Shown here one piece after another: positions 26,086 to 34,326 of a DNA stretch of 64,000 nucleotides. Source of the DNA: Nocardia cyriacigeorgica (GTDB lineage Bacteria > Actinomycetota > Actinomycetes > Mycobacteriales > Mycobacteriaceae); assembly GCF_010858045.1 (NCBI RefSeq), contig NZ_JAAGVC010000003.1, positions 1 to 64,000 of the forward strand, read 5' to 3'. Within the stretch, counting starts at the first letter, position 1. Each line of letters starts with the position of its first letter. Below the pieces are notes generated by a model. The model had not been told where the DNA came from. It saw nothing but the letters and a program-made list of their open reading frames with translations, and searched no databases. A program made the position numbers and the translations under genes.

Positions 26086-26730
26086 TCACCGCCGCCAGAA
26101 GAAGTGGTGCACCACCCCGCTGGGGCTCGGAATCCGCTCGAGATGAAAACGATCGGTCAGTTCGTCCGGGCTCGACCACAACCGTTCCCCCTTGCCCAGT
26201 TCGACGGGCGCGACCACCACGTGCAGTTGGTCGATGAGATCGGCGTCGAGGAACTGCCGCACCGTGGCCACGCCGCCGCCGATCCGGACATCCTTGCCGT
26301 CGGCGGCCTCGAAGGCGCGGGCCAGGGCGTGTTCCGGGGTCGCATCGAGGAAGTGGAACGTGGTGTCGGCCAGCGTGAAGGACGGCCGCGGGTGATGAGT
26401 GAGCACGAAAACCGGGGTGCGGAACGGAGGTTCATCGCCCCACCAGCCCTGCCAGTCGTAGTTCTCCCACGGCCCCCGCTGCGGTCCGAACTTGTTGCGC
26501 CCCATGATCTCCGCGCCGATATTGTTGGCGTAATCACGAGTGATGTAGTCGTCGAGGCCGTAGGTCCCGCCCGGCTCTGTCCGGTTCACCCAGTGCGCGG
26601 TGGCTCCCGCCCAGGACATGAAGTCCGCCGGATTCGCATGCCCGAACGGCCGCTCCAGGCTCTGCCCGACGCCGGCGCCGTACCCATCGCGGGAAATGCT
26701 GAAGTTCTGCACCCGCACGAACTGTGTCAT
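26086..26730 (-). CDS. Dihydrofolate reductase-like (RibD C-terminal) protein
   Basis: The 214-residue product belongs to the RibD_C/YwjB group with a dihydrofolate-reductase fold. Visible features: VQNFSISRDGYGAG at the N-terminus, IMGRNKFGP, FVLTHHPRP, and the cofactor loop DVRIGGGVATVRQFL. These proteins bind NADPH; many have no known substrate and act as general reductases or as resistance determinants. It converges with cobK, with 10 nt between. The upstream region includes TTGC-AATTC-GCAA near 26747, a weak dyad. Confidence 0.85.
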   Translation of the reverse strand: MTQFVRVQNFSISRDGYGAGVGQSLERPFGHANPADFMSWAGATAHWVNRTEPGGTYGLDDYITRDYANNIGAEIMGRNKFGPQRGPWENYDWQGWWGDEPPFRTPVFVLTHHPRPSFTLADTTFHFLDATPEHALARAFEAADGKDVRIGGGVATVRQFLDADLIDQLHVVVAPVELGKGERLWSSPDELTDRFHLERIPSPSGVVHHFFWRR

Positions 26731-26963
26731 CGGAACCCTTTCTGATTGCAATTCGCAAGCAGTTATGAACGTACCGGCACTGCTTCGGCAATGCAACCAG
26801 TTGGGAGGACGACTGTCGCGGTTGCGGTCGTCCGGTCTGGTGGTGCGGGTGAGTTGGCTCGACTCAACGTCGCACCGCGCCGATCAACCCCCGAAGCGCG
26901 CCCGGCGGGCGGCGGATTCAGGCTGACGGCCGGCCGGATTCGGGCATCGACCGATCGATCACC

Positions 26964-27590
26964 TCAGTGACCGGCTCCGGTCCGTTCGCCAACCCCGGTG
27001 GTGTCATGGAGGCGCGGTCGATCCCGCTGCGGCGACGGCACCGTCGCACCCACCTCGGGGCGGTCGCGGCCGAGGAGGGCGGGGAGGTGGTCGAACCATT
27101 CGAGGACGGCGCGTTCGTAGGCGATGCCGAATTCGAGGGTGGCACGTTGGTGGGGGCGCATGCCTGCGCAGTCTTCGCGCAGGTAACCGTCGAGGCGGCG
27201 CTGATGGACGTCGCGGCCAGCGGCGATGATCTCGTCCAGATGGGCCGGGTCGAGGTGTTCGCCGAACGACATCGTCAGCAGCAGGGGGACCCGGATGGTT
27301 TCGGCGCCGGGGTCGCGGGCGATCCACTCGCGGAAGGCGCCGCGTCCGGCCTCGGTGATCTGGTAGGGAGTGCGTTCGCGGGCACCGGTCTGCCCCTTCT
27401 CGACCAGGCCCGCGGCGTCCATGGCGGCGAGCTCGCGGTAGACCTGGCTCTGGGTGATGGTCCAGAAATCGCCGATCCGCTCCTGGGCCAGGTTCACCAG
27501 ATCCCACCCGGACATCGGGCCCTCGTGCAGGAAGCCGAGGAGGGAGGCGGCCGTCGAGTTCAGCGGTCGTGTCCGCGCGCGGTCCGCCAC
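26964..27590 (-). CDS. PadR-family transcriptional regulator
   Basis: The 208-residue product has the PadR winged helix (ASLLGFLHEGPMSGWDLVNLA, here only named in part, then ITQSQVYRELAAMDAAGLV) and a C-terminal dimerisation region rich in charged helices (EHLDPAHLDEIIAAG, then HQRRLDGYLRED). I chose the GTG at 27590, 5 nt after AAGGGAG; a GTG at 27608 is the alternative. The gene start overlaps a 23-bp imperfect palindrome that is a likely operator for self-control. Its target besides itself may be the reductase gene downstream. Confidence 0.85.
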   Translation of the reverse strand: MADRARTRPLNSTAASLLGFLHEGPMSGWDLVNLAQERIGDFWTITQSQVYRELAAMDAAGLVEKGQTGARERTPYQITEAGRGAFREWIARDPGAETIRVPLLLTMSFGEHLDPAHLDEIIAAGRDVHQRRLDGYLREDCAGMRPHQRATLEFGIAYERAVLEWFDHLPALLGRDRPEVGATVPSPQRDRPRLHDTTGVGERTGAGH

Positions 27591-27602
27591 TCCAGCTCCC
27601 TT

Positions 27603-27625
27603 CAACACTCCATAGTGGAATGTTG
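27603..27625 (-). promoter_or_regulatory. Imperfect palindrome at the padR start, likely operator
   Basis: CAACA and TGTTG form the ends of a 23-bp near-palindrome whose inner arms TCCA and TGGA also match. It lies just ahead of the GTG start of the PadR gene, as expected for an autoregulatory site. Confidence 0.5.
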
Positions 27626-27665
27626 ACGAGTCTACCCGCTGCCGGAACCGGCTGCGGGCAGCGAC

Positions 27666-29261
27666 TCAGACCTGGTAGCGCCGGGAGGTGTAGACGCGCG
27701 GTCCGTCCTCGGTCTCGACGACCGCGGTGGTCGAGGCGCCGATGATGAGCAGCGTCCGCATGTCGACGTCGGACGGGTCGAGATCACCCAGAGAGACCAC
27801 GCGAACGGATTCGGTGGGGCCGCCGACGTCGCGGCCGATCACCACCGGCGTCAGTGGGGTGCGATGCTCGAGCAACACATCGCGCATGGCGGCCACCTGC
27901 CAGGTGCGCTGGCTCGACGCCGGGTTGTAGATGGCGATGGCCATATCCGCGGCCGCGGCCGCGGACAGCCTGCGCGCGACCACCTCCCACGGTTTGAGTC
28001 GATCCGACAGCGAGATCATCGCGTAGTCGTGGCCGAGTGGTGCGCCGACCCGGCTCGCGACGGCATTGGCGGCGGTCACCCCTGGCAGCACCCGGACGGG
28101 AACCCCCTTCCACTGCGGATCGGCCGATTCCTCGAGCACAGCGGCAGCCATCGCGAAGACGCCCGGGTCGCCGGAGGAGACGACCGCGACCCGCGCACCG
28201 TTCTTGGCCAGATCCAATGCCATGGCCGCGCGCTCGGATTCGACCCGGTTGTCGCTGGCGTGCCTGCGCTGGCCGGGACGCACCGGCACGCGGTCGACGT
28301 AGGTGGTGTAGCCGACGAGGTCGGTCGCCTCGGCGAGCGCGCGCTCCACTTCCGGGGTCGTCCACGCGGTGGCGCCCGGGCCGAGACCGACCACGACCAC
28401 TTCGCCGGAATCGGCCGGCTGCTCGGTCGGCGTGATCGGATCGAAGGCCGTCGCCGAATCGGCCACACCGGCATGGCCGGCCGAATGCTGTGCGTCCGAA
28501 CGATTTCCGGATGGCGCGCTCAGGCGCAACGGCGTGGTCGGTTCCGGTCCGGGCACGATGGCGATGGCGAAGTAGGGGACCTCGTCATCGGCCACGTCGG
28601 CGGCGGGCAGCACCCGCTGACGCCCGGTGCTGGCCCGCTCGACGTAGTAGGCCTCGCCCAGCTTGCCGGCATCCGAGAGTGCCCGGCGCACCGCGGGATA
28701 GGTGCGGCCGAGCTTCATGACGGCAGCGGCATCGGCGTCGCGCAGGCGTTCGGTGAGTTCGTCGACAGCCATCGTGCCCGGCAGCACGGTCAGCACCTGT
28801 TCGCCCTCGACCAACGGGGTGCCGAGTGCCGCCGACGCCGCGCTCACCGAGGTGATGCCGGGGATGATCTCGGCCTCGAACCGGTCGGCCAGCCGCCGGT
28901 GCATATGCATGTAGGAGCTGTAGAACAGCGGATCGCCCGCGGCCAGCAGCGCGACGCTGCGCCCGGCGGCCAGGTGAGCGGCCAGTCGTTCGGCGGCCTG
29001 CTCGTAGAACTCGTCGATGGCGCCTTGATAGCCGCCGGGGTGATCGGTGGTCTCGGTCGTCACCGGGTAGACGAGATGTTCTTCGAGCTGACCCGGCCGC
29101 ATGTACGGTTCGGCGATGGCGCGCGAAATGCTGCGGCCGTGCCGTGCGCTGTGGAAGGCGATCACGTCGGCCGCGCCGATGATCCGCGCCGCCTTGACCG
29201 TCACCAGTTCCGGGTCGCCGGGGCCGAGCCCGATGCCCCACAGTTTGCCCGCCGTGGTCAT
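27666..29261 (-). CDS. cobI: CobIJ fusion: precorrin-2 C20- and precorrin-3B C17-methyltransferase
   Basis: The 531-residue product joins two tetrapyrrole methylases. Residues about 1-245 are CobI ([20 protein letters not shown], then [13 protein letters not shown]), which methylates C20 of precorrin-2; residues about 295-531 are CobJ ([15 protein letters not shown], then [14 protein letters not shown] and IYNPASSQR), which methylates C17 with ring contraction. A polar linker of about 45 residues joins them. The same fusion occurs in M. tuberculosis. Its ATG overlaps the cobH stop (ATGA), so translation is coupled. Confidence 0.94.
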   Translation of the reverse strand: MTTAGKLWGIGLGPGDPELVTVKAARIIGAADVIAFHSARHGRSISRAIAEPYMRPGQLEEHLVYPVTTETTDHPGGYQGAIDEFYEQAAERLAAHLAAGRSVALLAAGDPLFYSSYMHMHRRLADRFEAEIIPGITSVSAASAALGTPLVEGEQVLTVLPGTMAVDELTERLRDADAAAVMKLGRTYPAVRRALSDAGKLGEAYYVERASTGRQRVLPAADVADDEVPYFAIAIVPGPEPTTPLRLSAPSGNRSDAQHSAGHAGVADSATAFDPITPTEQPADSGEVVVVGLGPGATAWTTPEVERALAEATDLVGYTTYVDRVPVRPGQRRHASDNRVESERAAMALDLAKNGARVAVVSSGDPGVFAMAAAVLEESADPQWKGVPVRVLPGVTAANAVASRVGAPLGHDYAMISLSDRLKPWEVVARRLSAAAAADMAIAIYNPASSQRTWQVAAMRDVLLEHRTPLTPVVIGRDVGGPTESVRVVSLGDLDPSDVDMRTLLIIGASTTAVVETEDGPRVYTSRRYQV

Positions 29262-29893
29262 TCCTGTTCGCTCGCAATCGCATTCAGTGCCGAGGCGGTG
29301 ATGGCGCTGCCCCCGCGCCTGCCGCGCACGGTCAGGTAGTCGACCCCGCCGGCCTCGATCAGGGCGTCCTTGGATTCGACGGCGCCGACGAATCCGACCG
29401 GGATGCCGAGTACCGCCGCCGGTCGCGGCGCTCCGGCGTCCAGCATGTCGAGCAGGTGGAACAGCGCCGTCGGCGCATTGCCGATGGCGACCACCGCGCC
29501 GCCGAGCCGGTCGCGCCACAGTTCCAGCGCGGCCGCCGACCGGGTGGTGCCCAGCCGCTGCGCCAACTCCGGCACTCGTGGGTCGCGCAGCAGGCAGAGC
29601 ACCTCGTTATCGGCAGGCAGCCGCTTGCGCGTCACCCCGGAGGCCACCATGTTCGCATCACACAGAATCGGCGCCCCCGCCCGCAGGGCCGCCCGCGCCG
29701 CAGCAACCACTCCCGGAGTGAACGCGACATCTTCCGCCAAATCCACCTGCCCGCATCCATGGATCATCCGCACCACCACCTGCGCGACATCCGGCGGAAA
29801 CCCGCTCAGATCCGCCTCGGCGCGGATCGTGGCGAACGACCGCCGATAGATCTCGGCCGCGTCGGTGAGATAACTGGCACGCACGTCGGACAT
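29258..29893 (-). CDS. cobH: CobH, precorrin-8X methylmutase
   Basis: CobH moves the C11 methyl group to C12 to give hydrogenobyrinate. The 211-residue product has the catalytic histidine in [14 protein letters not shown], and the conserved [17 protein letters not shown] and [10 protein letters not shown] blocks, ending with a region that includes [19 protein letters not shown] ends 7 nt before the ATG. cobIJ follows with a 4-base overlap; cobG lies 212 nt upstream on the same strand. Confidence 0.94.
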   Translation of the reverse strand: MSDVRASYLTDAAEIYRRSFATIRAEADLSGFPPDVAQVVVRMIHGCGQVDLAEDVAFTPGVVAAARAALRAGAPILCDANMVASGVTRKRLPADNEVLCLLRDPRVPELAQRLGTTRSAAALELWRDRLGGAVVAIGNAPTALFHLLDMLDAGAPRPAAVLGIPVGFVGAVESKDALIEAGGVDYLTVRGRRGGSAITASALNAIASEQE

Positions 29894-29900
29894 GCCGCTC

Positions 29901-29906
29901 AGCCTA
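29901..29906 (-). promoter_or_regulatory. -10 element (TAGGCT) of cobH
   Basis: On the minus strand TAGGCT ends 7 nt before the cobH ATG at 29893, indicating a leaderless message separate from cobG. Confidence 0.45.
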
Positions 29907-30105
29907 TGACCGGGCCCGCGTGCGCCTTGCCGTGGGTCGACCACGTCGGCTCGCGCCCACGATCACGCAGCCTCGGGGATCCAGATGTCCACCGTCGCGG
30001 CCGATGACACGGCCGGTTCAGCGGCCACGTTCCCCCGGCTGCGGGCTGGGGACGGCGCCCGGGCTGGCGCCTGCCGATGATCGGTCGGCAGCCGATTGTG
30101 CAGGC

Positions 30106-31284
30106 CTATTCGATCCGATATCCGTCGGGACCCGCGATGACGTCGGTGATCGGGCCGGTGGGGCGGCCGCAGTGGCGGTCGCAGCCGGACCAGTGTTGGC
30201 GGCCCGCGGCGATGATCTGGTCGGCGGGAGTCGGGGCTTCGAGGGAAGGGACCTCGGTGCCGGGTGGGGCGACGCGGCCGGATTCGATGGCGGCGGTGGC
30301 GTCGGCGCGGACGTCGGTGTGGGATTTGGCGCAGCCGGGGCGGCCGGCGCAGGCGGTGACCTGCAACCAGGGGGAGTTCGCGTCGAAGATCAGGCCCATG
30401 GGGGCGAGCACGCGCACCACCTGCTCAGCGGGCCATTCGTCGAGGTCGGTGAGCACCAGCGAGCGCCAGGGGGTCAGGAAGACGGGGCGCTCGACGGCGG
30501 CGAGGAACTCCGCTGTGCGGGCAGGCAAGGAACCCAGGCGCACGCCCGCGCCCAGCGCGACCAGGCCGTTGTCCTGCGGGAGCCAACCGATCGGAGGGGG
30601 CGGCGCGGCGGAGATGTCCACACGCGCCGAGACCGGCGTGAGCCCGAGTGACTCGACGAGACGTTCGGCGCCGTCCTCGATCTCGTGCAGGCGCCAGTGG
30701 CCGGAGCCGAGCTCGAGGAATCCGTACGCGGCCGCCAGCAGCACGTCTGCGGTATCGGCGGCCGAGACCCGCAGGCCGCTGTCGTGACCGGCGAGCAGGA
30801 TGGCGAACTCGTCGGCGCCGACGGCGTGCGCACCGATATCGGGGCCGAGCGCGCTGACGTCGCCGCGCCCGTCATCCAGCGCGAAGAGCACCCGTCCGGG
30901 CAGGTCCGCGAGCCGCCGCGCCGCACGCAATCCGGCATCGAGGGAGCCCACCAGCGGGTGCACATCCGCGAGCCCGCCGATCCGTCCCGACAGCGGCGAG
31001 GCGACGATATTGCGTATCCGCTCGTGTGTACGGCTGGGCAGCAGTCCCGCCGTTTCCAATCGGCCGGTCAGCTCACGGGCATCGCGCACCTGCCGCAGCT
31101 GCACGTTGCCGCGTGAGGTGAGTTCGATATTGCCGTCGCCGAGCTCGTCGGCGGCCGCAGCCAGCGCCTGCACCTGGTGCGGTTCCAGCCGTCCGCCGGG
31201 CACACGCACGCGCGCCAGCGGTCCATCGGCGGCCTCGTGCAACCGCAACACGCCAGGGCAGGAATCCGAATCAGTGCGCGCCAT
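30106..31284 (-). CDS. cobG: CobG, precorrin-3B synthase
   Basis: CobG uses molecular oxygen to turn precorrin-3A into precorrin-3B, the step that marks the aerobic pathway. The 392-residue product is of the nitrite/sulfite reductase family with two repeats; the Fe-S/siroheme-type cysteines are Cys312 and Cys318 (CAGRPGC) and Cys368 and Cys372 (CDRHC). The ELTSRGNVQLRQV segment of the N-terminal half is also typical. Upstream lies a gene-free stretch with tandem repeats. Confidence 0.93.
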   Translation of the reverse strand: MARTDSDSCPGVLRLHEAADGPLARVRVPGGRLEPHQVQALAAAADELGDGNIELTSRGNVQLRQVRDARELTGRLETAGLLPSRTHERIRNIVASPLSGRIGGLADVHPLVGSLDAGLRAARRLADLPGRVLFALDDGRGDVSALGPDIGAHAVGADEFAILLAGHDSGLRVSAADTADVLLAAAYGFLELGSGHWRLHEIEDGAERLVESLGLTPVSARVDISAAPPPPIGWLPQDNGLVALGAGVRLGSLPARTAEFLAAVERPVFLTPWRSLVLTDLDEWPAEQVVRVLAPMGLIFDANSPWLQVTACAGRPGCAKSHTDVRADATAAIESGRVAPPGTEVPSLEAPTPADQIIAAGRQHWSGCDRHCGRPTGPITDVIAGPDGYRIE

Positions 31285-31582
31285 GATCGGTCCAGCTTAC
31301 GGGCCTGCCGACGGGCTCGGTCGGCTGTCTCCGGGCGGAGGCCGCTCGCGGGGTTCATCAACGCGCACGGTACCGGCGCCGGCGCGCGACAACGGCCACC
31401 AGCGACGGGACCGGTCCCTGGTGACGGCGCCCGGTGACGACCCTGACGGTCACGGCGACGGCCAGGTGACCGCGACCGGATATGGCGACCGGCGACAGCT
31501 ACTGGTAACGGCCACCGGCGACGACCGGCGACGACAACCGGCGACGACCACCGGCACGACTACCGGCGATGACCGCCGATGA

Positions 31583-31667
31583 CGGCGACCGGCGACCCTC
31601 GACTACGGCGACCGGCGACCCTCGACTACGGCGACCGGCGACCCTCGACTACGGCGACCGGCGACCC
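31583..31667 (+). repeat. Exact 23-bp tandem repeat, 3 copies plus a partial fourth
   Basis: Three identical 23-bp units start at 31583, 31606 and 31629, each beginning CGGCGACCGGCGACC; the fourth at 31652 matches for 16 bases and then diverges. Degenerate forms of the same motif extend from about 31470 to 31705. It is a minisatellite, likely of variable copy number. Confidence 0.85.
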
Positions 31668-31739
31668 CTGAGAACGGCGACCCCCGACTACGGCGACCGG
31701 GGCGACGCCCGCCTATCGGAGATCGGGGAGCGCCAAACA

Positions 31740-31774
31740 TTGACGCAACCAATCAGTTGCCATACTATTGCAAC
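31740..31774 (+). promoter_or_regulatory. Promoter and operator of the SRPBCC-arsR operon
   Basis: TTGACG at 31740-31745 and TACTAT at 31763-31768 are 17 nt apart, a near-consensus promoter. The dyad GTTGC-N9-GCAAC (31756-31760 and 31770-31774) covers the -10, and a second one, GCAA-N8-TTGC, follows at 31770-31785. This is the placement of an ArsR-type operator; AAAGGAG at about 31789-31795 serves the ATG at 31803. Confidence 0.7.
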
Positions 31775-31802
31775 CGTTGGATTGCTACTAAAGGAGTGCA
31801 TC

Positions 31803-32234
31803 ATGGGATTTCCTGATCGAATCGAGCGGACCGTCGAGCTGGCGCATCCGCCGGAGAAGGTGTGGACGGCGATTAGCACGGCAGAGGGGCTGGGCACCTG
31901 GTTCGGCAATGAGGCGAGCATCGATCTACGCCCCGGCGGCGAGGCCTGGCTGCGCTGGGACGAGCACGGCTCGCACCAACTGCGGGTGGAACGGGTCGAG
32001 CGCCCGCGCATCTTCGGTTTCACCTGGCAGATCTACGGCCTGCCCGCCGAGGATCCGCGCCGCACCTACGTGGAGTTCACCCTGGAACCCACCGGCGACG
32101 GCACCCGATTGACCGTCGTGGAGACCGGATTCGCGCAACTCGCCGCCGACGAACACAAGACCGCCCATTCCGGCAATGTCGACGGGTGGGCGAAGGAGCT
32201 CGGGGAACTGGTGACCTATCTCGATGCTGCCTGA
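31803..32234 (+). CDS. SRPBCC (AHSA1-like) domain protein
   Basis: The 143-residue product is a START-like beta-barrel protein of the AHSA1/YndB type that binds hydrophobic ligands. Family features: RTVELAHPPEKVWTAISTAEGLGTWF at the N-terminus (shown in part), then LRWDEHGSHQ, FTWQIYG, YVEFTLEP, and the closing WAKELGELVTYL helix. Such genes are commonly paired with an ArsR regulator; here the regulator overlaps it by 11 nt downstream. Ligand unknown. Confidence 0.88.
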   Translation: MGFPDRIERTVELAHPPEKVWTAISTAEGLGTWFGNEASIDLRPGGEAWLRWDEHGSHQLRVERVERPRIFGFTWQIYGLPAEDPRRTYVEFTLEPTGDGTRLTVVETGFAQLAADEHKTAHSGNVDGWAKELGELVTYLDAA

Positions 32235-32556
32235 GAACGAGGCGATCGCCGAACAGGTCTTCATCGCACTGGCCGATCCGAGCCGCCGTGCCATCCTGGC
32301 GGAGCTGGCCTCGGCAGGGCCCGCCACGGCCACCGATCTGGCCGCCGGGCTCCCGATCACCAGGCAGGCGATCGCGAAACACCTTGCGCTGCTGTCGGAA
32401 GCCGGGCTGGTCGTCGCCGAACCGGGCGAGCGTCGCCGTGTGCGTTACCGATTGCATTCGGCGCCCATGCGGGTGGCGCAGCAATTCCTCGCTGCGCTCG
32501 CCCGCGATTGGGACAGTCGGCTCGATGTGTTGAAGGACCATCTCGATCGGTCGTGA
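32224..32556 (+). CDS. ArsR-family repressor
   Basis: The 110-residue product is a winged-helix repressor (FIALADPSRRAILAELA, then ITRQAIAKHLALLSEAGLV and RVRYRLHS). It has no cysteine, so it is not a thiol-based metal sensor; members of this subgroup partner SRPBCC proteins. It overlaps the preceding gene by 11 nt and very likely binds the GTTGC/GCAAC dyad in their promoter. Confidence 0.9.
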   Translation: MLPENEAIAEQVFIALADPSRRAILAELASAGPATATDLAAGLPITRQAIAKHLALLSEAGLVVAEPGERRRVRYRLHSAPMRVAQQFLAALARDWDSRLDVLKDHLDRS

Positions 32557-32596
32557 GGGCGTCGGGCGCGGCCTGCTGGAAGCCGCCCCCGACCGC

Positions 32597-33415
32597 TTAC
32601 TGCGCGCGGTCGAGAATCAGGCGGCTCAGCGCGCCGGGGTCCTCCAGCATCGCGATATGCCCGACTCCGCGCAGGTATGCGATCTCAGCGCCCGGCACGG
32701 CCTCGTACTGGTGTGCCGATGCGGGATCCCACCGGGGATCGGAATCTCCGAAGATCACCAGAGCCGGCTTGCCGGCGTCGACGAGGCGCTCGGGCACGGA
32801 CCGCGCGGCGATGTAGTCGCCGTTGGCGGCCAGGATCGCGCGCAGGGTTCGGTAGGACATCCCGCGCAGATCGGCCAGAGCCGCATCCGGCACCGTGACG
32901 GGAGCCGCCGCCGTCGCCGCGACGGCCCGGCGGATCATCGAGTCGGTGCGAATCGCCCACACCAGCCGGCCGAAGGGTGGTGTGGACAGCAACCGGACGA
33001 TCGCGGGCTCGGGAAGCAGCGCCGACAGACTTGGTCCCGTGCTGACCAGGATGAGTTCACCGACCAGGTCTGGCCGCCGCTCCACCAGTGCGGTGGCGAC
33101 GTACCCGCCGCTGGAATGTCCGACCACCGTCGGGTTCCGGATGCCGAGCTCATCCAGCACCATCGCCGTCCGATCCGCTTGCTGCGCAACGGCGTACGTC
33201 GGCGCAGGCGCGGAGCGGCCGCATCCGGGAAGGTCGATCGTGATGACCCGGTAGCCGGTGGTCAGCGACGGAATCACCGGTGCCCAGGTGGCGCCGGTCG
33301 CGCCCGAACCGTGGACCAGTAGCACGGGCGGTGCGGCCGGGTCTCCGTCGACGGACACACGCACGCCGTGCACGGTCGTGTCGACACGAGTGCCTGCGGA
33401 AATCGAATAACTCAT
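32597..33415 (-). CDS. Alpha/beta hydrolase
   Basis: The 272-residue product has the hydrolase fold with oxyanion region LLVHGSGATGATW, nucleophile Ser in GHSSGG, acid Asp in FGDSDPRWD and catalytic His in GVGHIAML. No signal peptide is seen. The substrate cannot be told. It is divergent from an AraC-type regulator, which may control it; 77 nt separate the two start codons. Confidence 0.88.
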   Translation of the reverse strand: MSYSISAGTRVDTTVHGVRVSVDGDPAAPPVLLVHGSGATGATWAPVIPSLTTGYRVITIDLPGCGRSAPAPTYAVAQQADRTAMVLDELGIRNPTVVGHSSGGYVATALVERRPDLVGELILVSTGPSLSALLPEPAIVRLLSTPPFGRLVWAIRTDSMIRRAVAATAAAPVTVPDAALADLRGMSYRTLRAILAANGDYIAARSVPERLVDAGKPALVIFGDSDPRWDPASAHQYEAVPGAEIAYLRGVGHIAMLEDPGALSRLILDRAQ

Positions 33416-33479
33416 ACCGATAGCGTCGCCGCGGATTCGGCGTCGGTATTGAACGAATGTCGGGCCGGCGTGCGGCGGT

Positions 33480-33485
33480 TAGCCT
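33480..33485 (+). promoter_or_regulatory. -10 element (TAGCCT) of the AraC-type regulator
   Basis: TAGCCT ends 7 nt before the ATG at 33493; this decides for the internal ATG over the one at 33457. Confidence 0.45.
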
Positions 33486-33492
33486 GGGAACC

Positions 33493-34326
33493 ATGACCGC
33501 ACCGGCCGGATGGGACTGGAGCCGGGTCGATGTCGTCGTCCCCGCCCGACGCCCCGCTCCGGGCGTCCGGATGGCCGGTTTCCGTTATCGCGACGTCGCT
33601 ACCGTCGACCTGACGATGATCCCGCACCCCCTGGTCACGCTTCTGATCGATCTCGGTGAGAACGGCATCGTGTACGACGTGCTCGGGCGGCCGATCGCGG
33701 GAAGCGCGATCGTCGGCCTGCACGGCGGTGCGATACGTATCGCCGGTGCCGGTTCGGGTGACGTCCTGCAGATCCGCTTGTCGCCCGTGGTCGCGGCGGC
33801 GGTGCTGCGCGACACCGACGTCATCGGCGGCGCCGTGACACCGATGGCGCGGCTGTGGGGCAATCGGTCCGCGGAGCTGACCGAGCGACTCCGCTCGGCG
33901 CCGTCGTGGGACGACCGGTTCGCCCTCGCCGCCGCGTTCCTGCGCAGCCGGGTACCTGGAAGGTTCGATGTCGCACCGGAGATCGCCTTCGCCTGGGACC
34001 AGGCCGTGCGCACCAGAGGTCTGGTCCGGATCCAGGCTCTCGCCGCGGAGACCGGCTGGTCCCGTCAGCGGCTCTGGTCGCGCTTCCGTGCCCATGTCGG
34101 GGTGACGCCCAAGCACGCGGCCGAACTCGTGCGTTTCGACCACGCCGCCCATCTGCTGGCGGCAGGGCGCCCGCCCGCCGACGCCGCGGTCGAGGCCGGC
34201 TACGCCGACCAATCCCATCTGCACCGTCGCACCAAGGCGATCACCGACCTGACCCCGGCCGCTGTGGCGCGGGCACCGTGGCTCGCGATCGATGACATCG
34301 CGTGGCCGCCGGACCTCACCACGTGA
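33493..34326 (+). CDS. AraC-family transcriptional regulator
   Basis: The 277-residue product has an N-terminal sensing region of about 165 residues and a C-terminal double helix-turn-helix (IQALAAETGWSRQRLWSRFRA, shown in part, then AVEAGYADQSHLHRRTK). It resembles the group regulating hydrolase or oxidoreductase genes next door. It is divergent from the alpha/beta hydrolase, and its 3' end overlaps by 11 nt the 3' end of the alcohol dehydrogenase gene. Confidence 0.87.
   Translation: MTAPAGWDWSRVDVVVPARRPAPGVRMAGFRYRDVATVDLTMIPHPLVTLLIDLGENGIVYDVLGRPIAGSAIVGLHGGAIRIAGAGSGDVLQIRLSPVVAAAVLRDTDVIGGAVTPMARLWGNRSAELTERLRSAPSWDDRFALAAAFLRSRVPGRFDVAPEIAFAWDQAVRTRGLVRIQALAAETGWSRQRLWSRFRAHVGVTPKHAAELVRFDHAAHLLAAGRPPADAAVEAGYADQSHLHRRTKAITDLTPAAVARAPWLAIDDIAWPPDLTT

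Larger units (their letters stand above)
31285..31802. other. Gene-free stretch with short tandem repeats
   Basis: The 518 nt between cobG and the SRPBCC gene encode nothing convincing; open frames here are repeats of Thr-Thr-Gly-Asp and similar. From about 31470 the sequence consists of variants of the motif ACCGGCGAC. The last 65 nt hold the promoter of the SRPBCC-arsR operon. Confidence 0.7.

Noticed and set aside
31470..31710. Repeat field considered as a CRISPR array
   Set aside because: The units are contiguous with no unique spacers and no cas genes are in the window.
31285..31800. Open frames through the repeat field considered as genes
   Set aside because: Products are Thr/Gly/Asp and Arg repeats that simply reflect the DNA repeat.
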